A stretch of DNA of 5,497 nucleotides from Azospirillum sp. 47_25 (lineage in GTDB: Bacteria > Pseudomonadota > Alphaproteobacteria > RF32 > CAG-239). The notes beneath the pieces were generated by a model that was not told the origin of the DNA, did not search any database, and saw only the letters and a list, made by a program, of their open reading frames with translations. The first letter of the stretch is position 1, and each line of letters begins with the position of its first letter. The position numbers and the translations under genes are program-made. Below are positions 5,458 to 5,497 of this stretch, piece by piece. The stretch is taken from positions 1 through 5,497 of the forward strand of contig MNTU01000013.1 in assembly GCA_001917125.1 (NCBI GenBank), in the 5' to 3' direction.

Positions 5458-5461
5458 ACAA

Positions 5462-5497
5462 ATGTTTGAATCAATAACCATCTCCTTTGAAGGAGAC
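5462..5497 (+). CDS. Start of a gene of unknown function, cut by the window end
   Basis: Twelve codons are visible, reading MFESITISFEGD, too few to name a family. The start is supported by the strong AGGAG six bases upstream and by the terminator-containing leader before it. The alternation ITISFEG suggests a beta strand at the N-terminus, so there is no signal peptide in the part seen. The reading frame is open to the end of the window. Confidence 0.65.
   Translation, partial: MFESITISFEGD

Overview
The window looks like chromosome from an alphaproteobacterium of moderate GC content. The evidence is the short alphaproteobacterial-type flagellin, an XRE regulator with the recognition-helix wording common in that class (VFQQIQKYEAGINRIS), and intergenic palindromes of the GTCATTGCCCG-CTTGA-CGGGCAATCC type. 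A host-associated or gut lineage is possible, but nothing in the sequence proves it.

Positions 1-1500 hold the 3' end of one flagellin gene and a complete second flagellin gene. Both have nearly the same tail and the same downstream intrinsic terminator, so this is a tandem gene duplication that includes the terminator. Positions 1505-4277 hold a two-gene operon. The first gene encodes a 512-residue protein not recognisable by overall similarity, but its middle carries the hallmarks of a divergent RelA/SpoT-type nucleotidyltransferase domain. Seven bases later a secreted Sel1-repeat protein begins.

Positions 4307-4581 hold a good promoter followed by about 230 nt of strongly structured sequence and then an XRE-family regulator gene (4582-4914). 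The structured stretch is either a long 5' leader of that gene or a separate small RNA. I could not assign it to a known family.

Positions 4915-5220 contain no credible gene and are filled with degenerate palindromic repeats in both orientations. Positions 5221-5299 show nothing definite. Positions 5300-5461 form a riboswitch-like leader: a long closing helix, a possible pseudoknot, an intrinsic terminator, and a segment that can pair either with a loop or with the Shine-Dalgarno sequence of the next gene. That gene starts at 5462, and only 12 codons are visible.

The two candidate structured RNAs and the RelA/SpoT-like protein are the parts most likely to be undescribed. All assignments come from reading the sequence; no search or folding program was run.
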